From Methanobrevibacter sp. (lineage in GTDB: Archaea > Methanobacteriota > Methanobacteria > Methanobacteriales > Methanobacteriaceae): a stretch of 64,000 bases of DNA. Below the pieces are notes generated by a model. That model saw only the letters and a program-made list of their open reading frames with translations. It was not told the DNA's origin and did no database searches. The position numbers and the translations under genes are program-made. Below, one piece after another: positions 63,047-64,000 of this stretch. The stretch spans positions 1-64,000 of the forward strand of contig NZ_JAFRKB010000025.1 of the NCBI RefSeq assembly GCF_017431965.1, in the 5' to 3' direction. The number at the start of each line of letters is the position of its first letter. Within the stretch, counting starts at the first letter, position 1.

Positions 63047-64000
63047 TAATGTTTTAAGAAGAAATTTCTTAATTTTTCTTCATTTTGTTTATAACTGTCG
63101 ATAATTTTTCCATTTTCCATAAGTAAAACATGAGAACATGCTTCCATTATCAGTTCAAAATCATGAGTTATGATAAATGAAGTGATGCCTAACTTTTGAA
63201 GATAAACTAAATTTTCACTAACTTTAAGCATGTTTTTCAAATCAAGCCCACTGGTCGGTTCATCAAAAATCAATATCTCTTTACCTGAAGCAATGGCTGA
63301 TGCAATGGCAACTCTCTGTTTTTCACCGCCTGATAATGCCATCGGGTGAGCATCTTTTAGATGAATCAAATTTAAGTTTGTCAATATTTCCTCAGCACGG
63401 CTTATATTTTCCTCATCCATACTTAACAGTACTTCATCAAGTACGCTTTCTGTGAATAACTGATGATTCACATCCTGCATCACCATATAAGTCTTTTTAA
63501 GAAGATCTTTTCTTTTTAAACGAACATCATCCAAAATAACTTCGCCTTTACAAGATCTTTTAAGACCGCATAAACAATTTGCAAAAGTGGATTTTCCAGC
63601 ACCATTCTTTCCAATAACTGCAATTATCTCATTTTTTGGGATTTTAATCCCATCAATATTTAATGCTTGCTTTTTACCATATCTGAAATTAAAATTCCTA
63701 AATTCAATAAGTTCTGAATTATCTGAATAATACTCTTTATGATTTGCAGTTAAATTTTCTAAATTCAATTGCCTTAACCCATAATTCCTATGATTGATTT
63801 TTTTAAACTCTTCAATAGACCATTCATTAGTAATTTGCCCATTTTCAAGAAATATAACCCTATCCACAACATTACTTAAAAAGAACAGTTTATGTTCAGC
63901 TATAACAACGGTTTTACCGGATTCCTTCCATTTTTTGATAATGTCTTCCAAATCCCAACTGGATTTTGAATCTAAATTTGATGAAGGCTCATCCAAAACA
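63046..64000 (-). CDS. ECF-type transporter double ATPase, C-terminal part
   Basis: The gene is cut by the right edge; the visible 318 codons are open through to 64000. They begin with the end of a first ABC domain (Walker B LDEPSSNLD, H-loop VIAEHKLF) and contain a full second one: Walker A GKNGAGKSTF, Q-loop MVMQDVNHQLF, signature LSGGEKQRVAIA, Walker B ILIFDEPTSGLD, H-loop IITHDFEL. Two ATPases fused in one chain is a form used by energy-coupling-factor vitamin or cobalt importers. The membrane and substrate-binding parts must be outside the window. Confidence 0.9.
   Translation of the reverse strand, partial: VLDEPSSNLDSKSSWDLEDIIKKWKESGKTVVIAEHKLFFLSNVVDRVIFLENGQITNEWSIEEFKKINHRNYGLRQLNLENLTANHKEYYSDNSELIEFRNFNFRYGKKQALNIDGIKIPKNEIIAVIGKNGAGKSTFANCLCGLKRSCKGEVILDDVRLKRKDLLKKTYMVMQDVNHQLFTESVLDEVLLSMDEENISRAEEILTNLNLIHLKDAHPMALSGGEKQRVAIASAIASGKEILIFDEPTSGLDLKNMLKVSENLVYLQKLGITSFIITHDFELIMEACSHVLLMENGKIIDSYKQNEEKLRNFFLKH

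Noticed and set aside
1-64000. CRISPR arrays, prophage, insertion sequences, rRNA, further tRNAs
   Set aside because: No regularly spaced repeats, transposase or integrase motifs, rRNA signatures or second cloverleaf were seen on either strand.

Overview
The window is a 64 kb piece of a methanogen chromosome, most like Methanobrevibacter (Methanobacteriales). The signs are strongly AT-rich DNA, GGTGA or GAGGT ribosome binding sites with frequent TTG and GTG starts, archaeal information genes (thermosome, exosome, SBDS, 20S proteasome alpha, RNase P proteins Rpp30 and Pop5), archaeal lipid and coenzyme genes (egsA, hmgA, cofC, cbiT) and large adhesin-like beta-helix proteins. I see no rRNA, CRISPR array, prophage or insertion sequence. 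There is one tRNA gene.

Layout. 1-7.7 kb: the start of a secreted protein, a thermosome subunit, a run of small unknown genes ending in a DUF116 membrane protein, and a leftward group of an unknown gene, sucD, hmgA and a 68-residue acidic protein. 7.8-15.2 kb: aroD, a membrane Ser-Lys peptidase-like protein, leftward amtB-glnK with two abutting NrpR-type operators, then a rightward row of an HD hydrolase, ubiX, cbiT, an unknown membrane protein and mobA. 15.2-20.4 kb: the archaeal exosome-proteasome superoperon (rnp3-rnp2-psmA-SBDS-rrp4-rrp41-rrp42). 20.5-26.2 kb: a zinc-ribbon-rich group around a RecJ-like DHH protein and a putative HExxH peptidase. 26.3-34.4 kb: a sulfur and cysteine block (cysK, cysE, a Cys4 HTH regulator, tRNA-Cys, cysS, metY, nifS, nifU-like scaffold, desulfoferrodoxin), interrupted by a potassium channel. 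34.5-42.6 kb: nth, aroA, an acetyltransferase, valS, a His-rich membrane protein, pheT, a newly noticed 46-residue membrane peptide and yjbQ. 42.6-48.3 kb: two divergent adhesin-like genes. 48.3-54.3 kb: egsA-UPF0179-rpiA, a tandem pair of three-helix membrane proteins, and proS-cofC-thiD. 54.3-64 kb: an ABC importer without a binding protein, a P-type ATPase with an unusual metal motif, a CPBP protease, a CMD protein, a secreted tannase-like hydrolase, an FMN reductase and part of an ECF-type double ATPase.

How it works together. The cysteine block is the most coherent system. CysE and CysK make cysteine, MetY makes homocysteine or assimilates sulfide, NifS and the scaffold turn cysteine into Fe-S clusters, and tRNA-Cys and CysS use it for translation. 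The promoters of cysK, cysE and metY share one dyad motif: a 19-base identity between cysK and metY, and the same two halves in cysE moved apart by exactly 10 bases. The HTH gene with four conserved-looking cysteines between cysE and tRNA-Cys is the obvious candidate regulator. A second regulatory signal is the pair of GGAA-N6-TTCC-type sites abutting each other in the amtB promoter.

Other observations worth following are the tandem half-transporter pair with opposite predicted topology, the zinc-ribbon group, the tannase-like enzyme with a Pro-Ser-Gly linker, and a recurring hairpin plus T-tract at operon ends, in several cases with the stop codon inside or beside the stem. All calls were made by reading sequence only; no database search was run.
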